A DNA stretch of 42,981 nt from NCBI GenBank assembly GCA_020049295.1, contig JAIFLC010000062.1:1-42981 (forward strand). The letters run 5' to 3'. The translations under genes and the position numbers were made by a program. Of this stretch, positions 8,231-15,279 are shown piece by piece. Below the pieces are notes generated by a model. The model worked only from the letters and a program-made list of their open reading frames with translations, searched no databases and was not told where the DNA came from. The DNA is from Bacteroidota bacterium (GTDB lineage Bacteria > Bacteroidota > Bacteroidia > Bacteroidales > UBA12077). Numbering within the stretch: the first letter of the stretch is position 1; the number at the start of each line of letters is the position of its first letter.

Positions 8231-8734
8231 TTGAATAATAAAACATTGCTTACATACCGCGGACCCTTTTATATTGAGCTTATTTCAGTTTTCGGCAATA
8301 ATGTCAGAAACTATACCAGTACATATGGTAACGCAAATAAAAAGCTTTTTAGAATATTTATCGAGTTATCGCAAAATGTATCCAATTACTCTGAAGATTT
8401 TCATTTAATTAACAATGAAAGCAGAATTGGTGTAGGTGAATTAAATTTAGTTGAATTTGATAGTCATTTTAAGTTTACAACAAAAAATCTTGTTAAAAAA
8501 AGTGACAGTAAAATTCTTACCAATCGTTGTGATTTAATAAACGCATCGAGTCTTATGGAATTAAGACAACTAAAACGAGAACAAAGAATTAATTCTCCCG
8601 GTGAAAAATTCGGGGCCAGAATAGGTCTTATTCAGGCTGTAATGCTATCTCAAAACAAACTTGAATATCAGTGCGAAGATGTAGATGATCGCTTTGCCTA
8701 TTTATCGCTTACAGTTAAAATTGATAAAAATTAA
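8231..8734 (+). CDS. SiaB-family protein kinase (DUF6272)
   Basis: 167 residues resembling the SiaB family, GHKL-like kinases that phosphorylate SiaC on Ser/Thr in the P. aeruginosa SiaABCD pathway. Visible signs are an N-box-like 'ELSQNVSNYSED' (about residues 45-57) and a glycine-containing 'GARIGLIQAV' segment near residue 130 that would sit at the nucleotide lid. No membrane segment. The start is TTG at 8231; I see no upstream or nearby ATG in frame that keeps the N-box. It lies 13 bp before the SiaC-like gene, the same gene order as in known sia loci. Kinase activity is inferred from the family. Confidence 0.85.
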   Translation: MNNKTLLTYRGPFYIELISVFGNNVRNYTSTYGNANKKLFRIFIELSQNVSNYSEDFHLINNESRIGVGELNLVEFDSHFKFTTKNLVKKSDSKILTNRCDLINASSLMELRQLKREQRINSPGEKFGARIGLIQAVMLSQNKLEYQCEDVDDRFAYLSLTVKIDKN

Positions 8735-8747
8735 TTTATTATATAAC

Positions 8748-9134
8748 ATGGAAAATATTTCTATAAAAAGTTCACCTGAAACTCCTTATTTTCCCGAGGT
8801 AAATTTTGATGCCGGAACTGGAATATGCGAAATTGCGGGTGAATCATATATGGAGGAAACATATAAGTTTTATCTTCCACTTACTACATGGATTAAAGAA
8901 TACATTAGTAATATAAAAGGGAGAATAGAATTAAACATAAAACTTATTTATCTAAATACCAGTTCTACCAAATGTATACTCGATATTTTAGAAACATTAA
9001 AAGATTATGAAGATAATGGTGGAAAGGTAAATGTAATTTGGTTTTATGATAAAGAAGACCCTGATATGATTGATGAAGTTGAAGATTTTGAAGCCGAATC
9101 GGGTATTAAAATTGAAATGCGAGAACTTGTATAA
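8748..9134 (+). CDS. SiaC-family regulatory phosphoprotein (DUF1987)
   Basis: A 128-residue protein matching the SiaC/DUF1987 family, a STAS-like switch protein whose unphosphorylated form binds and activates a partner (the diguanylate cyclase SiaD in Pseudomonas). The conserved segment 'YLNTSSTKCILDIL' carries the Thr/Ser cluster where SiaB phosphorylates SiaC. The frame can be extended upstream into the SiaB-like gene, but the ATG at 8748 gives the family's usual length. A strong terminator follows at 9153-9180. No diguanylate cyclase gene is nearby; the closest cyclase is the divergent adenylyl cyclase at 3432-4991, a possible partner. Confidence 0.88.
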   Translation: MENISIKSSPETPYFPEVNFDAGTGICEIAGESYMEETYKFYLPLTTWIKEYISNIKGRIELNIKLIYLNTSSTKCILDILETLKDYEDNGGKVNVIWFYDKEDPDMIDEVEDFEAESGIKIEMRELV

Positions 9135-9152
9135 AATAATTTAAGAAAAAAG

Positions 9153-9180
9153 AAAGGGCTGTTTATTCAAACAGCCCTTT
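9153..9180 (+). terminator. Rho-independent terminator after the SiaC-like gene
   Basis: A perfect 12-bp stem (aaagggctgttt / aaacagcccttt) with a 4-base loop, followed by a short T-rich tail, 18 bp after the stop codon. It closes the PP2C-PP2C-SiaB-SiaC transcription unit. Confidence 0.9.
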
Positions 9181-9192
9181 TTATTGTTTACA

Positions 9193-9256
9193 CTTCGACA
9201 AGCTCAGTGTGACATATTGATTATTAATTCGTTGTCATTTTGAGCCTGTCGAAAAA
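9193..9256. repeat. Imperfect palindromic intergenic element (TTCGACAAGCTCA ... TGAGCCTGTCGAA)
   Basis: The left arm cttcgacaagctcagtgtgaca and a right arm whose reverse complement reads ttttcgacaggctcaaaatgaca form an imperfect inverted repeat of about 22 bp per arm around an AT-rich centre of about 18 bp. This arm sequence is familiar from many Bacteroidota genomes as a dispersed REP-like intergenic palindrome. It sits between the Sia terminator and the end of ilvE. Function unknown; no coding content. Confidence 0.6.
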
Positions 9257-9297
9257 TGAACAACTTTCGCGCTTTTGATACAACCTCTTTTTTATTG

Positions 9298-10317
9298 TTA
9301 CTTAACGATTTCAATCCATTTGTGCACATCTGGTTCATCACCAAATTGTATTCCAACTAATTTATTATAAAGCTTGGTCGAAATAGGTCCTGGTTTGCCA
9401 TCTTTGCAGAACGAATATTTTTTATTTACGTCGATATCATAAATTTCTCCAATAGGAGAAATTATGGCCGCAGTACCACAGGCACCAACTTCCTCGAAAG
9501 TTTCAAGCTCCGTGATTGGAACCGGTCTACGTTCAACTTTTAACCCTAAATCCTCAGCCAATTGTATTAAACTCATATTAGTAATAGATGGCAGAACTGA
9601 AGTAGATTTAGGTGTTATATACGTATTGTTTTTAATTCCAAAGAAATTGGCAGCTCCAATCTCGTCAATATATTTTTTTTCAACAGAATCAAGGTACATC
9701 GGTGATGAATATCCTGCGTCTCTAGCTTTAATAACACCTCTTAAGCTTGATGCATAATTGCCTCCCACTTTAATATTTCCTGTACCTAGTGGAGCAGCAC
9801 GATCAGAATCGCGAACAACAGCAATTTTAACAGGATTAAAACCCTCTTTAAAATATGGACCAACAGGAGATACAAATACAACAAACAGATATTCATTTGC
9901 AGGCTTTACACCAACCTCTGCTCCAGATCCAATAAGCAATGGTCTAATATACAAAGTAGCACCAGTACCGTAAGGAGGAACAAATCGTTTATTCATTAAA
10001 ACAGCTTTAAAAATTGCTTCTTTAAACAACTCCTTTGTAACAGGTTGCATTAAAATACCATGAGCTGATCGCTCTAGGCGTTTAAAATTTTCTTCCCATC
10101 GAAAAATACGAATATTACCATCTTTACCCATATATGCTTTCATTCCTTCGAATGCCTGTTGACCATAATGAATTGCAGTTGAAGCAATATGAAGATTAAT
10201 AAATTCTGATGATGAAATCTCGAGTTCACCCCATTTTCCATCACGATTATAACATCTAACATTGTAATCGGTTTTTAAATAACCAAAGGGGAGTTTACTC
10301 CATTCTATGTTTTGCAT
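9298..10317 (-). CDS. ilvE: Branched-chain amino acid aminotransferase
   Basis: A PLP-dependent class IV aminotransferase that interconverts Leu/Ile/Val and their 2-oxo acids using glutamate/2-oxoglutarate. Family signatures are 'AFEGMKAYMGKDGNIRIF', the PLP-lysine region 'GNIKVGGNYA', and the C-terminal 'EVGACGTAAIISPI' that contacts the cofactor phosphate and substrate. At 339 residues it has the normal length for the Bacteroidota BCAT form. It appears monocistronic, with no ilv/leu genes beside it. A TATCTTTG promoter box lies 35-42 bp upstream. Confidence 0.96.
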   Translation of the reverse strand: MQNIEWSKLPFGYLKTDYNVRCYNRDGKWGELEISSSEFINLHIASTAIHYGQQAFEGMKAYMGKDGNIRIFRWEENFKRLERSAHGILMQPVTKELFKEAIFKAVLMNKRFVPPYGTGATLYIRPLLIGSGAEVGVKPANEYLFVVFVSPVGPYFKEGFNPVKIAVVRDSDRAAPLGTGNIKVGGNYASSLRGVIKARDAGYSSPMYLDSVEKKYIDEIGAANFFGIKNNTYITPKSTSVLPSITNMSLIQLAEDLGLKVERRPVPITELETFEEVGACGTAAIISPIGEIYDIDVNKKYSFCKDGKPGPISTKLYNKLVGIQFGDEPDVHKWIEIVK

Positions 10318-10351
10318 AATAGTAGTAGTTTAGTTCGTAAAAGAATCTGCT

Positions 10352-10359
10352 CAAAGATA
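10352..10359 (-). promoter_or_regulatory. Putative -7 promoter element for ilvE (TATCTTTG)
   Basis: On the minus strand this reads TATCTTTG, one of the best matches to the Bacteroidota -7 consensus, 35 bp upstream of the ilvE ATG. The -33 element is not obvious. Confidence 0.5.
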
Positions 10360-10431
10360 CCAAATTCATTTTTCTCATATTGTAAAAAAAAAGTATTCCG
10401 CAGCAGGTTTTTAATATTAAAGTATAAAAAA

Positions 10432-10453
10432 AACGCTGGTAGTAACCAGCGTT
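10432..10453 (-). terminator. Rho-independent terminator after the M3 peptidase gene
   Basis: A 9-bp stem (aacgctggt / accagcgtt) with a 4-base loop. Reading on the minus strand it is followed by a run of eight T residues, and it starts 6 bp after the peptidase stop. Confidence 0.9.
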
Positions 10454-10458
10454 AATAA

Positions 10459-12555
10459 TTATTTTATTCCAAGATTATTTAGAAGTGCATCAATTTTTGG
10501 TTCACGACCTCTAAATGCAACATACATTTTCATTGCGTCTTTAATGCCATTTTTTGCCAACACATTTTCGCGGAATGATTTTGCGGTTGCCTGATCGAAA
10601 ATATCAGTTTCCTTAAATGCCTGAAAAGCATCGTTATCTAGAACACTAGCCCAAGTATATGAATAATATCCAGAATCGTATCCACCCATAATATGGTTAA
10701 AATACGTTGCTCTATATCTTGAATATATTTCAGGGATTAAACCAATGCTTGATAAATAATCTTTTTCGAATTTCATCACATCCAAATTTGGATCTTCTTC
10801 GGTCATCATATGAAATTTAATATCGAGTAAAGATGCTGCTAACACTTCTGTCATTCCAAAACCCTGGTTGAAATTAGCACTTGCCTTTAGTTTAGCAACC
10901 AATTCATCAGGAATTACTTCGCCTGTTTGGTAGTGTTTTGCATATAATTTCAACACTTCTGGTTCAAAAGCCCAATGTTCCATTATTTGAGATGGTAGTT
11001 CAACAAAATCCCATGCAATATATGAAGCATTGTAAGATGTTTCTGAAAACATTCCATCCAAAGCATGTCCAAATTCATGAAACATTGTTTCTACTTCGTC
11101 AATACTTAATAAAGCAGGTTTATCTCCAGATGGTCTGGTAACATTCAAAACATTATTTACTAATGGATATATTTCTTTTCCATCTTTTGTAAATTTATGA
11201 TCTCGGTAGCTTCCGCACCATGCACCACCACGTTTACTTGGTCTAGGATGCATATCCATAAAGAACAGTGCAAGTGGGGATCCATCAGCTTCTTTTACTT
11301 CATAAACAGTAGTCTCGGGATGTGGAACAGGAATTCCTTCTATAGGAGTAAATGTAATTCCATAAAGCTTATTAGCTACGGTAAAAATACCTTGACGAAC
11401 ATTTTCTAATTCGAAATAAGGTCTTACTTCACTTTCGTCCAGATCGTATTTTTCTTTTCGTAATTTTTCGGTATAATAAAACCAATCGTGTGGTTCTAAT
11501 TTAAAGTTTCCACCTTCTTTGTCAATCATTGCTTGTAAAGCAGCTTTTTCTTCAATTGCTTTTGGCAAGATACCATTCCAAAGTTGATCTTGTAATAATT
11601 CAAAAACTCGTTGGGGATTTTGAGCCATTCTTAGTTCAGTTACATATGATGCATGATTTTCGTATCCTAAAAGCTTAGCTCTGCGTACTCTTAAGTTTAA
11701 AATATTTTTTAAAATTTCTTTATTATCATACTCATCGTTATGATTACCTTGGTTTACATATGCATCATAAATTTGTTTTCTTAATTCGCGATTGTCAGCA
11801 TAACTAATAAAAGGAATAAGACTTGGTTTCTGAATGGTAAATAACCACTTGCCTTCCAGACTATCTTTTGCTGCAGCTTCAGCAGCAGCCTGTATAGACG
11901 CCTCTGGTAAGCCAGACAAATATTCTTTCTTTTCAACAATTAATTTAAAATTATTTACTTCAGCTAAAACATTTTGGCTAAACTTTAAGGTTAGGCTTGA
12001 TAATTCCTGATTTATGCCTTTTAAGATTTCTTTCTTATCTGCTGGTAAATCGGCACCACTTCTAATAAAGCTCTTATAATCATTTTCTAAAAGAAAAAGT
12101 TGCTCTTCTGTTAAGTTGTACTTGTCTTTATTTTCATACACTTTTTTTATTCTTTCAAAATATCTTGGATCTAATCTTATTTCGTCTCCATGTGCTGAAA
12201 GTTTAGGAACAATTTCCTGCGCTAGCACCTGTATTTCATCACTAATATTAACACCCATAAATTCACCAAACACAACTGATACTTTTCCTAAAAGTTCGCC
12301 AGCAAAATAGGATGCTTCTATAGTATTTTCGTAGGTTGGTTCCTCCGAATTCGACAAGATGGCTTCCATTTCAGATTTATGCAGTGCCATTGCAGAATCA
12401 AATGCAGGAGCAAAATGTTCAATTTTTACTTTGTCAAAAGGTGGTACTTCAAATGGAGTATCGTATTTAGCCAATAATGGATTGATATCGGCTTTCTTTG
12501 TGCAGGAGGTTATAATAAAACTACCTGCCAGCATCATTAAAAAAAATCTTTTCAC
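10459..12555 (-). CDS. M3-family zinc metallopeptidase lipoprotein (Dcp/oligopeptidase A-like)
   Basis: A 698-residue oligopeptidase of the peptidyl-dipeptidase Dcp/OpdA type. A lipoprotein signal ends at Cys18 (ITSC), so unlike cytosolic E. coli Dcp this one is predicted to be exported and lipid-anchored. The zinc-binding HEFGH motif is at about residues 489-493 ('TMFHEFGHALDGMF'), followed by the conserved 'ELPSQIMEHW' third-ligand helix and the C-terminal 'GGYDSGYYSYTWA' substrate-binding loop, so catalysis should be intact. It probably clips short peptides in the periplasm for nutrition. It has its own TAAATTTG promoter box upstream and a terminator downstream. Confidence 0.95.
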   Translation of the reverse strand: MKRFFLMMLAGSFIITSCTKKADINPLLAKYDTPFEVPPFDKVKIEHFAPAFDSAMALHKSEMEAILSNSEEPTYENTIEASYFAGELLGKVSVVFGEFMGVNISDEIQVLAQEIVPKLSAHGDEIRLDPRYFERIKKVYENKDKYNLTEEQLFLLENDYKSFIRSGADLPADKKEILKGINQELSSLTLKFSQNVLAEVNNFKLIVEKKEYLSGLPEASIQAAAEAAAKDSLEGKWLFTIQKPSLIPFISYADNRELRKQIYDAYVNQGNHNDEYDNKEILKNILNLRVRRAKLLGYENHASYVTELRMAQNPQRVFELLQDQLWNGILPKAIEEKAALQAMIDKEGGNFKLEPHDWFYYTEKLRKEKYDLDESEVRPYFELENVRQGIFTVANKLYGITFTPIEGIPVPHPETTVYEVKEADGSPLALFFMDMHPRPSKRGGAWCGSYRDHKFTKDGKEIYPLVNNVLNVTRPSGDKPALLSIDEVETMFHEFGHALDGMFSETSYNASYIAWDFVELPSQIMEHWAFEPEVLKLYAKHYQTGEVIPDELVAKLKASANFNQGFGMTEVLAASLLDIKFHMMTEEDPNLDVMKFEKDYLSSIGLIPEIYSRYRATYFNHIMGGYDSGYYSYTWASVLDNDAFQAFKETDIFDQATAKSFRENVLAKNGIKDAMKMYVAFRGREPKIDALLNNLGIK

Positions 12556-12598
12556 TTTATTTACTATTTAGTTAATACTTTATACTTAATTCTTTGGA

Positions 12599-12606
12599 CA
12601 AATTTA
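12599..12606 (-). promoter_or_regulatory. Putative -7 promoter element for the M3 peptidase gene (TAAATTTG)
   Basis: Minus-strand TAAATTTG matches TAnnTTTG and lies about 44 bp upstream of the peptidase start codon. Confidence 0.4.
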
Positions 12607-12685
12607 TATCTCAAAAGTTTAATAAAAATAACAAAATTAGAATTTATATTGTATTGAACTATAATCTGCTTTAAAAAAATAAAAA

Positions 12686-12716
12686 AATCCCTTTCTAATA
12701 ATATAAGAAAGAGATT
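12686..12716 (-). terminator. Terminator of the KamA/ATP-grasp/GNAT operon
   Basis: An 11-bp stem with one mismatch (aatccctttct / agaaagagatt) and a 9-base loop. On the minus strand it is followed by an almost unbroken T-rich run. It lies 24 bp after the GNAT stop and marks the end of the four-gene operon. Confidence 0.75.
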
Positions 12717-12739
12717 ACTTCAAAATAAGTGTGTTTTAT

Positions 12740-13231
12740 TTAGCTGAGAAATTTTACATACACCACTTTACCGTCGTTTTTATCATAAAAATCTTCGAAC
12801 AGGGCTTTTTCGATATAATTCATTTTTAAGTAAAATGATCGTGTTGGATGATACAATTCTTTTGATGAAGTTTCTACATAAACACCAATTCCACCAATTT
12901 CTTTAATTACTTTTTCTGTTCTGTCCATTAATTCTTTACCTATTCCTAGTCCTCTAAAGTCCTGATGTATAGCAATCCAATATAAATCAAAACTATGTTT
13001 TGTGCAAGGTATACGTCCGTAACATGTGTATCCTACAACTTTTCCATCAACTTCTGCAAAAACAAACTCGTATCCGCTTTCAATGCCTGTTTCAACTCTT
13101 TCTTCAACCAATCCCATAGCGACTTCAATTTCCTCGCTATTAAAAAAATTAGTTGATCTTACAATTTCTCCTACAGCTTCAATATCTGATGCTTTAACAT
13201 CCGTTCTATAAATTACACTTTCTTTTTTCAT
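12740..13231 (-). CDS. GNAT-family N-acetyltransferase (last gene of the KamA operon)
   Basis: 163 residues of GNAT fold. The acetyl-CoA pyrophosphate loop is visible as 'DFRGLGIGKELMDR' (about residues 93-106), preceded by the strand 'LYWIAIH' and followed by the typical beta-bulge and C-terminal 'FYLKMNYIEKA' strand. The substrate is not evident from sequence. Its ATG overlaps the stop of the preceding ATP-grasp gene by four bases (ATGA), implying translational coupling and a shared pathway. It is much shorter than known beta-lysine N6-acetyltransferases (AblB), so a direct AblB role is not supported, although acetylation of the operon's product or precursor is a reasonable inference. Confidence 0.88.
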   Translation of the reverse strand: MKKESVIYRTDVKASDIEAVGEIVRSTNFFNSEEIEVAMGLVEERVETGIESGYEFVFAEVDGKVVGYTCYGRIPCTKHSFDLYWIAIHQDFRGLGIGKELMDRTEKVIKEIGGIGVYVETSSKELYHPTRSFYLKMNYIEKALFEDFYDKNDGKVVYVKFLS

Positions 13232-14196
13232 CGTTGTCCGTCATAAATTATTTCTGAGATAACTTCACTAAATTCAACTCCACCTTGGTTGCATGCAACA
13301 TAAAAACCTGCATCAGGCGAGATGCAAGGGTTTGCATTAATTTCGAGAACAAAAGGATTATTATCCTTATCAACTCGAATATCAACCCTAACATATCCAC
13401 GAAGGTTAAATTTTTTCCAGCAATCAAGACTTATCTGACTTACCTTTTCTATCAGAGGTTTATCGGTTTCCGAAAAATCAAATGTACGCCGTGTATTTTG
13501 ATATTCGAATGAATCTTCGTCCCATTTTGCCTTATATCCGAGTACAAAAGGTTTATCATCAGGATATTCATGGTATTTCATCTCAGCAGGAGGCATTACG
13601 CGAGGTCCCTTTTTACCACCCAGAACAGAAATATTAAATTCGCGGCCGTGAATATATTCTTCGATAAAGAATCCGGCAGATTTATTATTATCTATATATT
13701 CTTTTAGTTTGGGGTCGTTACCATAAAATACTGCATCTTCAGAAATACCAACTGAAGCATCTTCGCCATATGGTTTAACAATGTATCTTTTTGTTGGATT
13801 TAGGTTATCTGTTTCGTTTGCTGAGTACCATTCGCCTGTGGGTATTCCTGCTGCTACAAATGCGTCTTTGGCCAGCATTTTATGTGATGTAAGATACAAT
13901 GGAAATGATCCTGATCCTGAAAATGGAATTTCCAAACTTTCGAATAATGCAGGAGCCATAAAACTTAAAAATCCTTTTCCGTCAACTGTTTCGACAAGGT
14001 TAAAAATAAAATCCGGTTTCAATTTTTGAATCGATTCTTTAACACGTTGCATATTTAAATCAAAATCCTCGCGATACACTTCGTATCCAAGCTTTTTAAA
14101 CTCTTGTTCAACCACATCCGCTTCCTCCAACACATCGAGTTCATCCTGTAAAGCATTTTCAGATATTCTATTGTGTATGATAAGTGCTTTTTTCAT
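13228..14196 (-). CDS. Ddl-like ATP-grasp ligase (second of a tandem pair)
   Basis: 322 residues with D-Ala-D-Ala ligase-type ATP-grasp architecture. There is an N-terminal Rossmann-like domain (about 1-100), an ATP-grasp lid/central domain with 'RYIVKPYGEDASVGI' (about 130-150) and 'FFIEEYIHGREFNISV', and a C-terminal metal site 'VRVDIRVDKDN...EINANP'. The early GGxSxExxxS motif of true Ddl is absent, so the carboxylate substrate is probably not D-alanine. ATP-grasp enzymes of this class form an acyl-phosphate and join it to an amine. It lies 13 bp after the first ATP-grasp gene and overlaps the GNAT gene by 4 bp. A role in joining an amino acid or peptide is inferred. Confidence 0.88.
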   Translation of the reverse strand: MKKALIIHNRISENALQDELDVLEEADVVEQEFKKLGYEVYREDFDLNMQRVKESIQKLKPDFIFNLVETVDGKGFLSFMAPALFESLEIPFSGSGSFPLYLTSHKMLAKDAFVAAGIPTGEWYSANETDNLNPTKRYIVKPYGEDASVGISEDAVFYGNDPKLKEYIDNNKSAGFFIEEYIHGREFNISVLGGKKGPRVMPPAEMKYHEYPDDKPFVLGYKAKWDEDSFEYQNTRRTFDFSETDKPLIEKVSQISLDCWKKFNLRGYVRVDIRVDKDNNPFVLEINANPCISPDAGFYVACNQGGVEFSEVISEIIYDGQR

Positions 14197-14209
14197 TTTT
14201 TTGTTTTTT

Positions 14210-15202
14210 TTATTTTATTCGACCTTCAGTTTTTAATCTTTCGATGGCTGCTTCCATAATCATTCCCATAAGCTGATGATAATCGACTCCTTGGAGTCTT
14301 GATAAAATGGGTAAATCAGAATGAACAGGATGTAAACCTGCCAATGGATTTACTTCAATAAAACTACAGATACCATTGTCATCATAACGAACATCAACTC
14401 TACCTCCATCCACACAATTCAATATGCGCCAGGCATCGAGTGCTACCTTTTCACATTCTTTTGCTATTTTTTCTTCGGCCAAATGATAATTAACAAGTTC
14501 CAGATAGTTATCCTTATTATGGAATGAATAAACACCTTGTTCTGCTTTATTATTTAATACAATTTCCATAACACCTGCCGATCTGGCACTTAAACCTGAA
14601 CCAATAACACCTACAGTAAATTCGCGACCAGATAAATATTTTTCGACTAAAACAGGTTGTTTAAACTTTGATAACAATAGGAGACATCTTTCTTTAAGCT
14701 GTTCAATATTATTAATTACAGATCCGGCATAAATACCTTTTCCTGTTCCTTCGGCAAGAGGTTTAGCAAACAATGGAAATTTTATTTTTACCTTTTCGAT
14801 ATCTTCGGGTTTTTCAACAACAAAAAACTCTGCAGTAGGAATACCGGCATCGCGAATAACTCTTTTTGTTTTTGCTTTATCGAGAGTAAGAGACAATGTA
14901 AGTGGGCCAGAAAAAACATAGGGTATATTCCATGCATCTAACAATGCAGGTACCTGCGCTTCGCGACCAATACCATACATTCCTTCGCAGATATTAAAAA
15001 CCAAGTCCCATTTTTGGTTATTTGCTAAACAACGTGTAAGTTCTTTTACATTTCCGATACGAACGGTCTCGTATCCCAATCCTTTTAGAGTATTATCGAT
15101 AGCATCAATAGTATCTTCTTTATCAAACTCAGCGGCTTCTTCTTTGGTAAAACCCTCCTTAAGATAATCGCTTTGTAAATCGTAGGTTATTCCTATTTTC
15201 AT
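14210..15202 (-). CDS. Ddl-like ATP-grasp ligase (first of a tandem pair)
   Basis: 330 residues from the ATG at 15202. A frame extension to 15232 exists, but it runs into a hairpin and is less likely. The ATP-grasp signatures are 'FPLFAKPLAEGTGKGI', 'PVLVEKYLSGREFTVGVIG' and the metal-binding 'GRVDVRYDDNG...IEVNPLAGLHP', so nucleotide and Mg binding look intact. The pre-lid segment 'IPYVFSGPLTLSLTLDKAKTK' is very Ddl-like, but the N-terminal catalytic Glu/Ser motif of Ddl is missing. It is clearly divergent from the second ATP-grasp gene, so two distinct ligation steps or a heteromeric enzyme are both possible. It follows the KamA-like gene by 77 bp containing a hairpin. Confidence 0.88.
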   Translation of the reverse strand: MKIGITYDLQSDYLKEGFTKEEAAEFDKEDTIDAIDNTLKGLGYETVRIGNVKELTRCLANNQKWDLVFNICEGMYGIGREAQVPALLDAWNIPYVFSGPLTLSLTLDKAKTKRVIRDAGIPTAEFFVVEKPEDIEKVKIKFPLFAKPLAEGTGKGIYAGSVINNIEQLKERCLLLLSKFKQPVLVEKYLSGREFTVGVIGSGLSARSAGVMEIVLNNKAEQGVYSFHNKDNYLELVNYHLAEEKIAKECEKVALDAWRILNCVDGGRVDVRYDDNGICSFIEVNPLAGLHPVHSDLPILSRLQGVDYHQLMGMIMEAAIERLKTEGRIK

Positions 15203-15223
15203 TGTAATTTTTGGTATTAAAAA

Positions 15224-15255
15224 ACTTCCCAAAAGATATTTCGCTTTCGGGAAGT
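15224..15255 (-). terminator. Intra-operon hairpin with T-run (possible attenuator)
   Basis: In the spacer between the KamA-like gene and the first ATP-grasp gene, a near-perfect 12-bp stem (acttcccgaaag / cttttgggaagt, one mismatch) is followed on the minus strand by six T residues. It looks like a partial terminator that could lower downstream expression relative to the radical SAM gene. Confidence 0.65.
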
Positions 15256-15279
15256 AATTTATAACTTATTTATCAAATC

